A DNA stretch of 64,000 nt, taken from positions 4,329,501 to 4,393,500 of the forward strand of contig CP070896.1 in the NCBI GenBank assembly GCA_017084465.1, written 5' to 3'. Both the position numbers and the translations under genes were made by a program. Below are positions 28,548-38,375 of this stretch, in pieces. The DNA is from Lacrimispora xylanisolvens (lineage in GTDB: Bacteria; Bacillota; Clostridia; Lachnospirales; Lachnospiraceae). The notes below the pieces were generated by a model, which ran no database searches, had not been told where the DNA came from, and saw nothing but the letters and a program-made list of their open reading frames with translations. Each line of letters starts with the position of its first letter. Position 1 is the stretch's first letter.

Positions 28548-28817
28548 GTGAGTACAAAAAAGGTACCGCTCAGACAGTGTATCGGCTGCGGTGAGATGAA
28601 AAATAAAAAAGAGATGATACGTGTTTTAAAAACTTCGGAAGACAGCTTTGTTCTTGATGGAACCGGGCGTAAGAATGGACGGGGAGCTTATTTATGTCCA
28701 TCTATGGAATGCTTCAAAAAAGCGGTAAAAAGTAAGGGATTGGAGCGTTCCTTTAAAATGTCGATTCCAAAAGAAGTTTACGAAGCGTTGGAAAGGGAGA
28801 TGGAGCAGTTTGGATAA
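28548..28817 (+). CDS. ylxR: YlxR family RNA-binding protein (DUF448)
   Basis: 89 aa small basic protein of the nusA-infB operon. The family motif RQCIGCGEMKNKKEMIRV is present near the start, with GRGAYLCPSMECFKKAVK later. It uses a GTG start at 28548. Its end overlaps the next gene by eight bases. YlxR proteins are nucleoid- or RNA-binding regulators in a few species; the exact role here is not shown. Confidence 0.92.
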   Translation: MSTKKVPLRQCIGCGEMKNKKEMIRVLKTSEDSFVLDGTGRKNGRGAYLCPSMECFKKAVKSKGLERSFKMSIPKEVYEALEREMEQFG

Positions 28818-29208
28818 CAGACAGAAAATTCTGAATCTGATCGGGCTTGCAACGAAAGCCGGAAAGATTTCAAGCGGAGAGTTCATGACTGAGAAATCCG
28901 TTAAGGCAGGAAAAGCATCGTTAGTGATCGTTTCTGAGGAAGCCTCAGACAATACAAGGAAGATGTTTACCAATACGTGTACTTACTATAAGGTACCAAT
29001 TTATTTCTTTGGAAGAAAAGAAGAACTGGGTCACGCTATGGGTAAGGAGATGAGGGCGTCTCTTGCTGTCGTGGATAATGGGTTTGCTAAGGCAATCGAG
29101 AAACTAATGAATACAAATGCAGGTAGTGAGTGTGAGAATGAGCCTTCACATCTACCAGTATGTGCTGCAGAATGTGCACAGAATGGAGGAAAGCATGAGA
29201 GTTTATGA
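28810..29208 (+). CDS. L7Ae/YlxQ-like ribosomal or RNA-binding protein
   Basis: 132 aa. The L7Ae core is visible as [16 protein letters not shown], then [18 protein letters not shown] and [20 protein letters not shown]. It uses a TTG start at 28810 after GGAGCAG and overlaps ylxR. The last 25 residues (Cys- and Asn-rich) extend past the usual end and overlap infB by 14 bases, so translational coupling to infB is likely. Proteins of this family bind kink-turn RNA. Confidence 0.9.
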   Translation: MDNRQKILNLIGLATKAGKISSGEFMTEKSVKAGKASLVIVSEEASDNTRKMFTNTCTYYKVPIYFFGRKEELGHAMGKEMRASLAVVDNGFAKAIEKLMNTNAGSECENEPSHLPVCAAECAQNGGKHESL

Positions 29209-32200
29209 TCTGGCAAAAGAACTGGGAAAAGACACGAGTAAGGAGATACTGGATATATTGGAAAAACATAATATAAATTTAAAAAGCTCTTCAAACATCA
29301 CCGATGAACAGGCATCAATTGTAAAAAAAGAAGTAGGCGCAGGAAGAGGAACTTCACCTGCACGTGCTGAAGCACCAGGCGGTGATGATACCGAAGCACC
29401 AAAGAAAAAAATAGCGGCTGTATTCAGACCGCAGAATGCACAGATGAAACCACAGGGCCAGGGTACATCAAGACCTGCACAGAAGCCTGCACAGAATATG
29501 GGACAGAGAGATGACATGCAGAAAAAGACGGAACAGACATCAGAGAATACGGTAAGAGATCATAGTACAGTAACACGTGAAGACAGACCACAGGGAAGTT
29601 ATCAGGGAAATCGTGAAGACAGACCACAGGGCGGCTACCAGGGAAACCGTGAAGACAGACCACAGGGCGGCTACCAGGGAAACAGACCACAGGGCCAGGG
29701 CGGCTACCAGGGAAACAGACCACAGGGCCAGGGCGGCTATCAGGGAAACAGACCACAGGGCCAGGGCGGCTACCAGGGAAACCGTGAAGGAAGACCTCAG
29801 GGTCAGGGCGGCTATCAGGGAAACCGTGAAGGAAGACCTCAGGGTCAGGGCGGCTATCAGGGAAACAGACCACAGGGCCAGGGCGGCTACCAGGGAAATC
29901 GTGACGGAAGACCACAGGGTCAGGGCGGTTACCAGGGAAGCAGACCACAGGGCCAGGGCGGCTACCAGGGAAACCGTGAAGGAAGACCGGAAGGCCAGGG
30001 CGGTTACCAGGGAAGCAGACCACAGGGCCAGGGCGGCTACCAGGGAAATCGTGACGGAAGACCACAGGGTCAGGGCGGTTACCAGGGAAACAGACCACAG
30101 GGCCAGGGCGGTTACCAGGGAAACAGACCACAGGGTCAGGGCGGCTACCAGGGAAATCGTGATGGAAGACCACAGGGCCAGGGCGGTTACCAGGGAAACA
30201 GACCACAGGGCCAGGGTGGTTACCAGGGAAACAGACCACAGGGCCAGGGCGGCTACCAGGGAAACAGACCACAGGGTCAGGGCGGCTACCAGGGAAACAG
30301 ACCACAGGGTCAGGGCGGTTACGGATACGGAAGACCACAGGGTCAGGGCGGTTATCAGAATGACAAGGACAGCGATAACACCCGTGGAGGAAGACCACAG
30401 GGAGCACGTACCAGCAGAGACGGAGCACCAAAGTCTTTTGACACTCCAATCCAGGCAAAGCCTACCAGCAACAGAGCTACAAAGAACAACTACAAGAATG
30501 ACAGGTTCGATAAGAGAGATAAAGAAGATGCAAGCAAGGGAAGAACAGCAGCCAAGGGCGGAAAAGCAGGAAAAGCTCCGATTCTGCCTCCAGTTCATGT
30601 AGAGCCTAAGGTTGAGGAAATCAAGACCATTATCGTACCTGAGATTTTAACCATAAAAGAACTGGCAGAGAAGATGAAACTTCAGCCATCTGCCATCGTT
30701 AAGAAGCTGTTTTTAAAGGGCAAGATCGTTACCCTCAATACAGAGATTGACTTTGAACAGGCAGAAGAGATCGCTATGGAATATGAAGTACTCTGCGAAA
30801 AAGAAGTGAAGATCGATGTTATTGAAGAGCTTCTGAAAGAGGAAGAAGAAAACGTAGAAGATATGGCAGCAAGACCTCCAGTTGTCTGCGTTATGGGCCA
30901 TGTAGATCACGGTAAAACTTCTCTTCTTGATGCAATCCGTCAGACCAGCGTTACCTCCAGAGAGGCAGGCGGTATTACCCAGCACATCGGTGCTTATACA
31001 GTTGATATCAGCGGACAGAAAATTACATTCCTCGACACACCCGGCCATGAAGCGTTTACAGCCATGCGTATGAGAGGAGCCCAGTCGACCGATATTGCTA
31101 TCTTAGTTGTAGCAGCTGACGATGGAGTAATGCCTCAGACAATTGAGGCCATCAACCATGCAAGCAGCAGAAGTTGAGATCATTGTTGCCATCAATAAGA
31201 TTGATAAGCCAAGTGCAAACATTGACAAAGTGAAACAGGAATTATCTGAGTACGAACTGATTCCAGAAGATTGGGGCGGAAGTACGATATTTGTTCCTGT
31301 ATCTGCACATACTAAAGAAGGAATCAAAGAACTTCTGGAGATGATTCTTCTGACTGCAGAAGTAAAAGAATTAAAAGCCAATGCAAACCGCCGTGCAAGA
31401 GGTCTCATCATTGAGGCAGAACTTGATAAGGGCAAGGGACCTGTTGCTACCGTTCTGGTACAGAAGGGAACCCTTCGCGTAGGCGATACTGTTACAGCAG
31501 GTTCCTGCTACGGTAAAGTCCGTGCCATGATGGATGATAAGGGACGGAGAGTAAAAGAAGCAGGTCCATCTACTCCGGTAGAGATTTTAGGCTTAAATGA
31601 CGTTCCTGGTGCAGGTGATGTCCTCATCAGCACAGAGAATGAGAAAGAAGCAAGAAACTTTGCAGAAACATTCATCTCTGAAGGAAAGAACCGTCTGTTA
31701 GAAGATACAAAAGCGAAGCTGTCACTGGATGATCTGTTCACCCAGATTAAGGCTGGTAATGTAAAAGAACTTCCTATCATTGTAAAAGCAGATGTTCAGG
31801 GTTCTGTAGAGGCAGTAAAACAGAGTCTTGTGAAGCTTTCCAATGAAGAAGTTATGGTTAAGGTGATTCATGGCGGTGTTGGTGCCATCAATGAATCCGA
31901 CGTTTCTCTGGCATCTGCATCCAATGCGATTATCATCGGTTTTAATGTAAGACCTGATGTAACTGCAAAATCAATCGCAGACAGAGAGAAAGTAGATTTA
32001 AGACTCTACAAGGTAATTTATCAGGCCATTGAAGATGTGGAATCCGCTATGAAGGGTATGTTAGATCCGATCTTTGAAGAGAAGATCATCGGTCATGCCA
32101 TTGTCCGCCAGACCTTTAAGGCTTCCGGCGTTGGTACCATCGCAGGTTCTTACGTAATGGACGGTAAATTCCAGAGAGGCTGCAGCGTACGCATCACCCG

Positions 32201-32369
32201 TCAGGGAGAGAAGATCTATGATGGTCCTCTCGCATCCTTAAAGAGATTTAAAGATGATGTAAAAGAAGTTGCTACCGGTTATGAGTGCGGTCTTGTATTT
32301 GAGAAATTTAATGATATTATGGAAGATGACATGATTGAAGCATATGCCATGGTGGAGGTTCCTCGCTAG
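29195..32369 (+). CDS. infB: Translation initiation factor IF-2 with long Gly-rich repeat region (one frame break)
   Basis: GTPase that places initiator tRNA on the 30S subunit. ATG 29195 ([20 protein letters not shown]) follows TGGAGGA. Residues about 128-390 are about 23 imperfect [11 protein letters not shown] units, far longer than the usual linker. The second N-terminal motif starts near [11 protein letters not shown]. The GTPase core follows: GHVDHGKTS at about 568-575, then DTPGHEAF and NKIDK. The frame breaks at 31160-31170: [15 protein letters not shown] needs a longer A-run at 31162. With repair the protein is about 1058 aa. As infB is normally essential and single copy, the break must be a sequence error. 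Confidence 0.93.
29570..30350 (+). repeat. In-frame tandem repeats inside infB
   Basis: About 23 imperfect units of 33 bases (11 codons, [11 protein letters not shown]), with interspersed 42-base variants that add Glu/Asp-Gly-Arg. Units differ mainly at third codon positions, so the protein sequence is better kept than the DNA. The repeats keep all frames open, which creates long false ORFs on both strands. Confidence 0.9.
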
Positions 32370-32397
32370 GAACCATCCCATGAACGTTCAAAAGATG

Positions 32398-32421
32398 AGC
32401 CCGTTAAAACGGGCTGGTCTT
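32398..32421 (+). terminator. Terminator-like hairpin between infB and rbfA
   Basis: AGCCCG (32398-32403) / CGGGCT (32410-32415) followed by GGTCTTTTT. It lies inside the operon, so it should partly attenuate expression of rbfA and the genes after it. Confidence 0.7.
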
Positions 32422-32455
32422 TTTGAATATGCGGGCAGACAGCGAAAGGAATAAG

Positions 32456-32818
32456 ATGCGTAAAAACAGTATAAAAAATACCAGAATTAATATGGAAGTA
32501 CAGAAGGAATTAAGCCAGATCATCCGTCTGGAAATCAAGGACCCAAGAATTCATCCAATGACTACCGTTGTTTCGGTTGAAGTGACTCCTGATTTAAAAT
32601 TCTGTAAGGCATATATCAGCATTCTGGGCGACGAAGAAGCAGGAAAAGCAACCATCGAAGGACTGAAAAGTGCAGAAGGCTACATCCGCCGGGAGCTTGC
32701 CCGGAGAGTCAATCTGCGAAATACACCCGAGATCAAATTTATACTGGACCAGTCCATTGAATATGGAGTGAATATGTCCAGACTCATTGACGAGGTTACG
32801 AAAGACATCAAAGAGTAA
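32456..32818 (+). CDS. rbfA: Ribosome-binding factor A
   Basis: 120 aa KH-like protein for late 16S rRNA/30S maturation. The family pattern is clear: a basic start, then ELSQIIRLEIKDPRI, VSVEVTPDLKFCKAYISIL and LARRVNLRNTPEIKFILDQS. The start is ATG 32456 with AAAGGA 5 bases before it; the in-frame ATG at 32423 lies directly behind the terminator hairpin and is unlikely. Confidence 0.95.
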   Translation: MRKNSIKNTRINMEVQKELSQIIRLEIKDPRIHPMTTVVSVEVTPDLKFCKAYISILGDEEAGKATIEGLKSAEGYIRRELARRVNLRNTPEIKFILDQSIEYGVNMSRLIDEVTKDIKE

Positions 32819-32830
32819 GGAGGTGCCATT

Positions 32831-33781
32831 GTGAGTTTCCTTGAAACAATTCTCAAAGATGTGAAGGATGTGGCGATTATTGGCCATGTAAGGCCGGATG
32901 GGGACTGTGTGGGTTCCTGTCTGGCTGCTTATAATTATCTGGAAGAAAATTATCCGGATATTCATGCAGTGGTTTATTTAGAAGAACCATCTGTGAAATT
33001 TTCATATTTAAAAAATATTGACCGCATTGTCAGTGACTTTGGCAGAGATGAAAGTTATGACCTTTGTATCTGCTTAGACAGCAGTGACACGCTTCGTTTT
33101 GGCGAGGCGGTCAGATACTTAAACACAGCCAAAAAGAGTCTGTGTGTGGACCATCATATAACCAATATTGGTTATGGGACGGAGAATGTTGTAAAAGGCG
33201 ATGCAAGCTCCACCTGCGAAGTTTTATATGGTCTCCTTGATGAAAGCAGGATCAGCAAAGCAGTGGCAGAGTGCATCTATACCGGAATTATTCATGATAC
33301 CGGTGTTTTCAAGTATGACTGTACATCAGCGAAAACCATGGAAATTGCGGGAAAGATGATGGGAAAAGGAATTAATTTTTCCAGCATTATTGATGACAGC
33401 TTTTACAGAAAGACTTATATTCAGAATCAGATTTTAGGGAGAGCTTTGTTAGAGAGCATCACCTTTCATGACGGCAAATGCATTTTCAGTGCCATCAGCA
33501 AAAAAGAAATGGATTTTTATGAAGTCGGCAGCGCCGATATGGATGGAATCATTGACCAGCTAAGAATTACAGAGGGTGTGGAGTGTGCCATTTTTATCTA
33601 TGAAACAGCATGCAGGGAATATAAGGTAAGCCTTCGTTCCACCACAGAGCTTGATGTAAGTAAAATTGCCGTTTATTTCGGCGGGGGCGGACATAAAAAA
33701 GCAGCCGGCTGTACCATGACAGGAAGTGTTCACGACGTGATCAACAATCTGTCGGATCAGATAGCGAAGCAGCTTAATTAG
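32831..33781 (+). CDS. nrnA: DHH/DHHA1 family phosphoesterase, NrnA-like
   Basis: 316 aa Mn-dependent phosphodiesterase. The DHH domain has HVRPDGDCVGS and the name-giving DHH in CVDHHITN, and the C-terminal DHHA1 domain ends in GGGGHKKAAG. NrnA proteins degrade nanoRNA and dephosphorylate pAp. It uses a GTG start with AAGGAGGTG in front. The position between rbfA and truB is the standard Firmicute order. Confidence 0.93.
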   Translation: MSFLETILKDVKDVAIIGHVRPDGDCVGSCLAAYNYLEENYPDIHAVVYLEEPSVKFSYLKNIDRIVSDFGRDESYDLCICLDSSDTLRFGEAVRYLNTAKKSLCVDHHITNIGYGTENVVKGDASSTCEVLYGLLDESRISKAVAECIYTGIIHDTGVFKYDCTSAKTMEIAGKMMGKGINFSSIIDDSFYRKTYIQNQILGRALLESITFHDGKCIFSAISKKEMDFYEVGSADMDGIIDQLRITEGVECAIFIYETACREYKVSLRSTTELDVSKIAVYFGGGGHKKAAGCTMTGSVHDVINNLSDQIAKQLN

Positions 33782-33793
33782 GAGATACAGGCA

Positions 33794-34699
33794 ATGGCAG
33801 ACGGTATTATTAATGTGTATAAAGAAAAAGGCTTTACCTCTCATGACGTCGTGGCGAAAATGAGAGGTATTTTAAAACAGAAAAAAATTGGTCACACAGG
33901 AACGCTGGACCCGGACGCAGAAGGAGTACTTCCTGTCTGCCTTGGGAAAGCAACCAAACTGTGTGACATGTTAACAGATAAAACGAAAACCTATGAGGCA
34001 GTGCTCCTTCTTGGCATGGAGACGGATACCCAGGATACGACAGGAACTGTATTAAATACTTATCCCGTAGATGCAGGAGAAGAAGAGGTAAAGGCTGCAG
34101 TTATGAGCTTTCTGGGTCATTATGACCAGGTTCCCCCCATGTATTCTGCATTAAAGGTAGATGGAAAGAAGCTTTATGAACTGGCAAGAGCGGGAAAAGA
34201 GGTAGAACGCAAGGCAAGACCCGTGGAAATTCTGGATATACGCATCGAACGTATGGAACTTCCAAGAGTGACCATTACAGTCAGTTGTTCCAAAGGAACC
34301 TATATCCGCACACTCTGCTATGATATCGGCAGGAAACTGGGATGCGGCGGATGCATGGAATCCCTTTTAAGAACCAGAGTGTCTGACTTTGTGTTAGAGG
34401 ACAGCCTTACACTTTCCCAGATTGAACAGTTACGGGATGACGGCAGCCTGGGAGAGCACATCCTGGCAGTGGACAAGGTATTTTCCTCCTATCCCCAGCT
34501 GGTGATGAAAGAGGAGTTTGACAAGCTGGTCCATAACGGCAATCCTTTTATGCGTGAACAGGCAGAAGGAGAATACCAGATCTCTGATGGTCCTGTCCGG
34601 GTTTATGACAGCAGCATGGAGTTTATCGGAGTCTATGAACCAAATGGGGAAGGAAGTCTTTTAAAGCCTCAGAAGGTTTTTCTGGGAGGAAGCAGATGA
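33794..34699 (+). CDS. truB: tRNA pseudouridine(55) synthase TruB
   Basis: 301 aa enzyme that makes pseudouridine at position 55 in the T-loop of tRNAs. The catalytic Asp39 lies in GHTGTLDPDAEGVLP, followed by GKATKLCDML, TYEAVLLLG and the CSKGTYIRTLCYDIG segment. A C-terminal PUA-like region ends the protein. Its stop overlaps the ribF start by four bases. Confidence 0.96.
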   Translation: MADGIINVYKEKGFTSHDVVAKMRGILKQKKIGHTGTLDPDAEGVLPVCLGKATKLCDMLTDKTKTYEAVLLLGMETDTQDTTGTVLNTYPVDAGEEEVKAAVMSFLGHYDQVPPMYSALKVDGKKLYELARAGKEVERKARPVEILDIRIERMELPRVTITVSCSKGTYIRTLCYDIGRKLGCGGCMESLLRTRVSDFVLEDSLTLSQIEQLRDDGSLGEHILAVDKVFSSYPQLVMKEEFDKLVHNGNPFMREQAEGEYQISDGPVRVYDSSMEFIGVYEPNGEGSLLKPQKVFLGGSR

Positions 34700-35655
34700 T
34701 GGAATATATCACTGGGACCAGAGTGTTTCAGATCGAAGAGCCGGCTGTGGTGACTCTGGGGAAATTTGACGGACGTCACAGAGGCCATAAAAAACTATTG
34801 CAGCGAATGCTGGAAATTAAGAAAGAAACGGGATACAAGACGGCAGTATTTACGTTTGATATGTCTCCCGTCACTCTTGTAAACGGAGTTCTCCAGAAGG
34901 TAATTACCACCAATCTGGAGCGAAAAAACAATCTGGAGAGAGTAGGAATTGACTATCTGGTGGAATACCCCTTTACCAAAGAAACGGCCAGAATGGAGCC
35001 AGAAGAATTTGTAAAACAGATTCTTGTGGGACAGATGAATGCCAGAACCATTGTTGTGGGGACAGACTGCTCCTTCGGATATAAAGGTGCGGGAGATGCG
35101 GCACTGTTAGAGCAGTTAAAAAGCCGGTATGGCTATGAACTGATTGTGATTCCAAAAGAGCAGGACGAGCACCGGGATATCAGCAGCACTTACGTCAGAG
35201 AACAGCTGGATCTTGGAAATATGGAAAAAGCCAATGAGCTGCTGGGAGAACCTTATGCCATTCACGGTGAGGTGGTGCACGGCAACCATATTGGCGGAGC
35301 CATCCTTGGATTTCCAACTGCCAACATCCTTCCTCCTCCGGAAAAACATCTGCCTGTATTCGGCGTTTATGTATCCCGTGTTTACGTAGATGGAACATAT
35401 TACGGGGGAATTACCAATATTGGAAAAAAACCTACAGTAGAGGGGATTTCTCCAGTAGGTGCAGAAACTTACATTTTTGGTATAAATCAGGATATTTATG
35501 GAAAGACTATAGAGGTACAGCTTTTACACTTTATCCGTCCGGAACGGAAATTTGAGGGGCTTGAGCAGTTAAAAGAACAGATAGGAAAAGACAGGGAACT
35601 GGGATTAGAATATTTGAAGAACCTGCCTGGAACAGAAATCACTCAGTTGCAGTAG
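34696..35655 (+). CDS. ribF: Bifunctional riboflavin kinase / FAD synthetase
   Basis: 319 aa enzyme converting riboflavin to FMN and then FAD. The N-terminal nucleotidyltransferase has VTLGKFDGRHRGHKKLL (HxGH type, here HRGH), with STYVREQL as the end of this domain. The C-terminal flavokinase has HGNHIGGAILGFPTANI, the PTAN motif. It is the last gene of the operon and overlaps truB by four bases. Confidence 0.95.
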   Translation: MMEYITGTRVFQIEEPAVVTLGKFDGRHRGHKKLLQRMLEIKKETGYKTAVFTFDMSPVTLVNGVLQKVITTNLERKNNLERVGIDYLVEYPFTKETARMEPEEFVKQILVGQMNARTIVVGTDCSFGYKGAGDAALLEQLKSRYGYELIVIPKEQDEHRDISSTYVREQLDLGNMEKANELLGEPYAIHGEVVHGNHIGGAILGFPTANILPPPEKHLPVFGVYVSRVYVDGTYYGGITNIGKKPTVEGISPVGAETYIFGINQDIYGKTIEVQLLHFIRPERKFEGLEQLKEQIGKDRELGLEYLKNLPGTEITQLQ

Positions 35656-35712
35656 GAAAAGGGCATTTTCACTGCCCGATTCACAATTAAAAACTTGCGA
35701 AGGAAAGTGCAT

Positions 35713-36756
35713 ATGACTGACAAAGCATGGAAAGTACTTGGCTTTGCCATCGCATGCGGGTGTACCGTATGGATGGGAACAGCAGATGTACAGGCCGCAA
35801 GAACAGAGACTGACGTCAGGACCGGATCGCCTGTAGCAGGCGTGGAGGTCTATATGGATCAATATCAGCAATCCAGAGAGCAGAAGTCGACGGGTAACAC
35901 GGCCGGTCTTACGCAGGAAAAAGTGAGGTATGGAACCTTCAATACTATTTTCAACAACCTTGGAGTAGCAGTTGTGGAGGATTCCTTGAACATCAGGAAA
36001 GAACCAAAGAACGATGCGGAAATCGTAGGGAAATTAAGAAGCCACTCAGGCAGCAGTGTGCTGTCGGAAGAGAATGGCTGGTATAAAATAAAATCAGGGC
36101 AGGTAACCGGTTATGTATACGGAAAATACTTAGCCACTGGGCAGGAGGCCAGAGCAATCGCATATTACGATATGCAGCTGATGCTCCGGGTAGACATTGA
36201 GACCCTTCGTGTCCGCAAACAGCCTGATATGAATTCAGAAATTGTTGGAAGAATTCATGAAGGCGAAACGTACCGTTACATTTCCCGTAACGGAGGCTGG
36301 GCCAAAATTGAATACAACGGACAAATTGCGTATGCTTATGCGCCGGAGAACGCTACCATTGCCTATACCATTCCGGAGGCAGAGAAAAATGGGGATCTGC
36401 GAACCCAGGTCGTAAGCTATGCGGTGAAATTCGTTGGAAATCCATACCGCTGGGGCGGAACAAACCCCAACACAGGCGCTGACTGCTCTGGCTTCATTCA
36501 ATATGTGATGGAGCATGCGGCAGGCGTCCAGCTGGATCGTACCTCCAGGCAGCAGGCTGCCGAGGGACAGGCGATTCCGTCTTCCAGCATGGAACCGGGT
36601 GACCTATTATTTTATGCCAGCGGCAGGGAAATCGATCACGTTGCCATGTATATCGGGCAGGGAAAGATTGTTCATGCGGCCAACCGGAGAAGCGGGATTA
36701 AAATTTCCTCCTGGAATTACAGAAGACCGGTTACCATACGACGGGTAATCGATTAA
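35713..36756 (+). CDS. Secreted cell-wall hydrolase: two SH3 domains + NlpC/P60
   Basis: 347 aa. A signal peptide ends near VQA-A (about residue 28). Two bacterial SH3 domains (around VVEDSLNIRKEPKNDAEIVG and ETLRVRKQPDMNSEIVG) bind the wall. A C-terminal NlpC/P60 peptidase has Cys258 (GADCSGF), His309 (IDHVAMYIG) and His321 (VHAANR), the usual triad of D,L-endopeptidases. ATG 35713 is preceded by AAGGAAAG; an upstream TTG is rejected. The gene stands alone between ribF and a terminator. Confidence 0.92.
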   Translation: MTDKAWKVLGFAIACGCTVWMGTADVQAARTETDVRTGSPVAGVEVYMDQYQQSREQKSTGNTAGLTQEKVRYGTFNTIFNNLGVAVVEDSLNIRKEPKNDAEIVGKLRSHSGSSVLSEENGWYKIKSGQVTGYVYGKYLATGQEARAIAYYDMQLMLRVDIETLRVRKQPDMNSEIVGRIHEGETYRYISRNGGWAKIEYNGQIAYAYAPENATIAYTIPEAEKNGDLRTQVVSYAVKFVGNPYRWGGTNPNTGADCSGFIQYVMEHAAGVQLDRTSRQQAAEGQAIPSSSMEPGDLLFYASGREIDHVAMYIGQGKIVHAANRRSGIKISSWNYRRPVTIRRVID

Positions 36757-36760
36757 TTAA

Positions 36761-36810
36761 AAACGCAGACAGATGTATGACAATCAGTCATATTCCTGTC
36801 TGCGTTTTTT
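36761..36810. terminator. Bidirectional terminator between NlpC/P60 gene and livF
   Basis: A 12-base stem AAACGCAGACAG (36761-36772) / CTGTCTGCGTTT (36796-36807), followed by T-runs on both strands, lies between convergent genes. Confidence 0.9.
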
Positions 36811-36811
36811 G

Positions 36812-37528
36812 TTAATCTTTCTTTTTTCCCAGATAAGCAGCTTTTACAGATTCATCTGCAAGAAGCTCTTTACCAGGTCCTGACATGGTGATCCGTCCGG
36901 TTTCCAGTACATATCCTACGTCAGCTGTATGAAGTGCCATATTGGCATTTTGCTCGATTAAGAGGACTGTCACGCCCTTTTTATTGATCTCCTTTATGAT
37001 TGAGAAAATATCCTTTACAATCAGCGGTGCAAGACCAAGAGAAGGTTCATCCATCATAAGGATTCTAGGGTGGCTCATGAGAGCTCTGGCAACTGCCAGC
37101 ATCTGCTGTTCCCCTCCGGAGAGCGTTCCGGAAAGCTGCCAGCTTCGTTCCTTAAGCCGTGGAAATAAATCATAGACCCAGTTAATATCCTCATCCAGAT
37201 TGTCATTTCTTAAATAGGCTCCGATTTTAATATTCTCGATTACTGTCATATCCGGAAACACCCGTCGTCCCTCAGGAACCAGTGCAATTCCCTTTGCAAC
37301 AATGTCCGGTGTATCCATACCGATTAATTCCTGACCGTCCAGCGTGATGCTGCTTCCGGCAGAAGGCTTTGCAAGACCTACGATGGAGCGGAGAGTGGTG
37401 CTTTTACCAGCTCCGTTTGCACCAATTAAGGTCACAATGCTTTTATCCGGTACTTCGAAGGAGATTCCTTTCACAGCTTCAATTCCGCCGTAGTTTACTC
37501 TTAAGTTATCAATCTTCAGCATCGTCAC
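36812..37528 (-). CDS. livF: Branched-chain amino acid ABC transporter ATPase LivF
   Basis: 238 aa cytoplasmic ATPase, last gene of the minus-strand liv operon. Walker A GANGAGKST, signature LSGGEQQMLAVARAL and Walker B ILMMDEPSLGLAP are the characteristic LivF forms. It overlaps livG by 20 bases. Confidence 0.95.
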   Translation of the reverse strand: MTMLKIDNLRVNYGGIEAVKGISFEVPDKSIVTLIGANGAGKSTTLRSIVGLAKPSAGSSITLDGQELIGMDTPDIVAKGIALVPEGRRVFPDMTVIENIKIGAYLRNDNLDEDINWVYDLFPRLKERSWQLSGTLSGGEQQMLAVARALMSHPRILMMDEPSLGLAPLIVKDIFSIIKEINKKGVTVLLIEQNANMALHTADVGYVLETGRITMSGPGKELLADESVKAAYLGKKKD

Positions 37529-38375
37529 TCACCCCCAGATATGCTTCAATTACCCGTTCGTTATTCTGGATTTCATCCGGAGTACCCTGTGCGATCAGTT
37601 TACCGAAATCCAGAACGTAGATGCGGTCGGAGATCTGCATAACCAGATCCATATGGTGTTCAATCATTAATACAGTTAAGTGGTAGGAATCCCGGATCTG
37701 TTTGATAAAATCAGTCAGCTCCTGGGTCTCCTGGGGATTCATGCCTGCAGCCGGTTCATCAAGAAGCAGAAATTTCGGTTCTGTAGCAAGGGCTCTGGCA
37801 ATTTCCAGACGTCTTTGAAGACCGTAAGGAAGAGAAGAAGCAATTTCATCTTTTAAATGAAGTAAGTTCTGCTCTTCTAAAAGAGCGGAGGTTTCTTCCC
37901 GCATTCTGGCTTCTTCTTTGCTGTTTAAGCGCAGGGTAGCGGAGAATACGTTCTGTTTTGCCCTCATATGCTTTGCAATCAGTACGTTGTCAAAAACGGT
38001 GAGCTGACCAAACAGCCTGATATTCTGAAAGGTACGGGCAATTCCCTTTTTCGTGATCACATCCGGTGTATTGCGTATGATAGAGAGCGGTCTTGGTTTT
38101 ACTTCTCCCAGATACATCTTCTGCATCTTTCCCTTTGGAGTGTTGGAGAGAATGGTCTCGCCCATGAAATCCACCTGTCCGAAGGTGGGCTCATAAATAC
38201 CGGTCACGCAGTTGAATGCAGTGGTTTTTCCAGCACCGTTGGGGCCGATTAAAGCAACGATTTCACCCTCATTTACGTCGAGAGTTAAGCCGTTTACTGC
38301 CACAACACCGCCGAACTGCATGGTAACGTCCTGCATATGAAGTACATTTGCACGGGTTTTAGCTGTCGCTGACAT
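37509..38375 (-). CDS. livG: Branched-chain amino acid ABC transporter ATPase LivG
   Basis: 288 aa. Walker A GPNGAGKTT, a LivG-typical insert containing GIARTFQNIRLF, signature SLPYGLQRRLEIARAL and Walker B FLLLDEPAAGMNP are seen. The start overlaps the livM stop by one base, so the genes are coupled. Confidence 0.95.
   Translation of the reverse strand: MSATAKTRANVLHMQDVTMQFGGVVAVNGLTLDVNEGEIVALIGPNGAGKTTAFNCVTGIYEPTFGQVDFMGETILSNTPKGKMQKMYLGEVKPRPLSIIRNTPDVITKKGIARTFQNIRLFGQLTVFDNVLIAKHMRAKQNVFSATLRLNSKEEARMREETSALLEEQNLLHLKDEIASSLPYGLQRRLEIARALATEPKFLLLDEPAAGMNPQETQELTDFIKQIRDSYHLTVLMIEHHMDLVMQISDRIYVLDFGKLIAQGTPDEIQNNERVIEAYLGVSDDAED

Noticed and set aside
29570..30350. CRISPR-like or satellite repeat array
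   Set aside because: The units are coding, contiguous without spacers, and in frame with infB.
29424..30602. Three long open frames (two minus, one plus; 341-352 codons) inside infB
   Set aside because: They are shadows of the tandem repeat: a unit length divisible by three keeps every frame open. They lack ribosome sites and consist only of monotonous repeats.
31155..31175. Programmed frameshift in infB
   Set aside because: No slippery heptamer or stimulatory structure is seen, and similar breaks occur in about fifteen unrelated genes, so sequence error is simpler.
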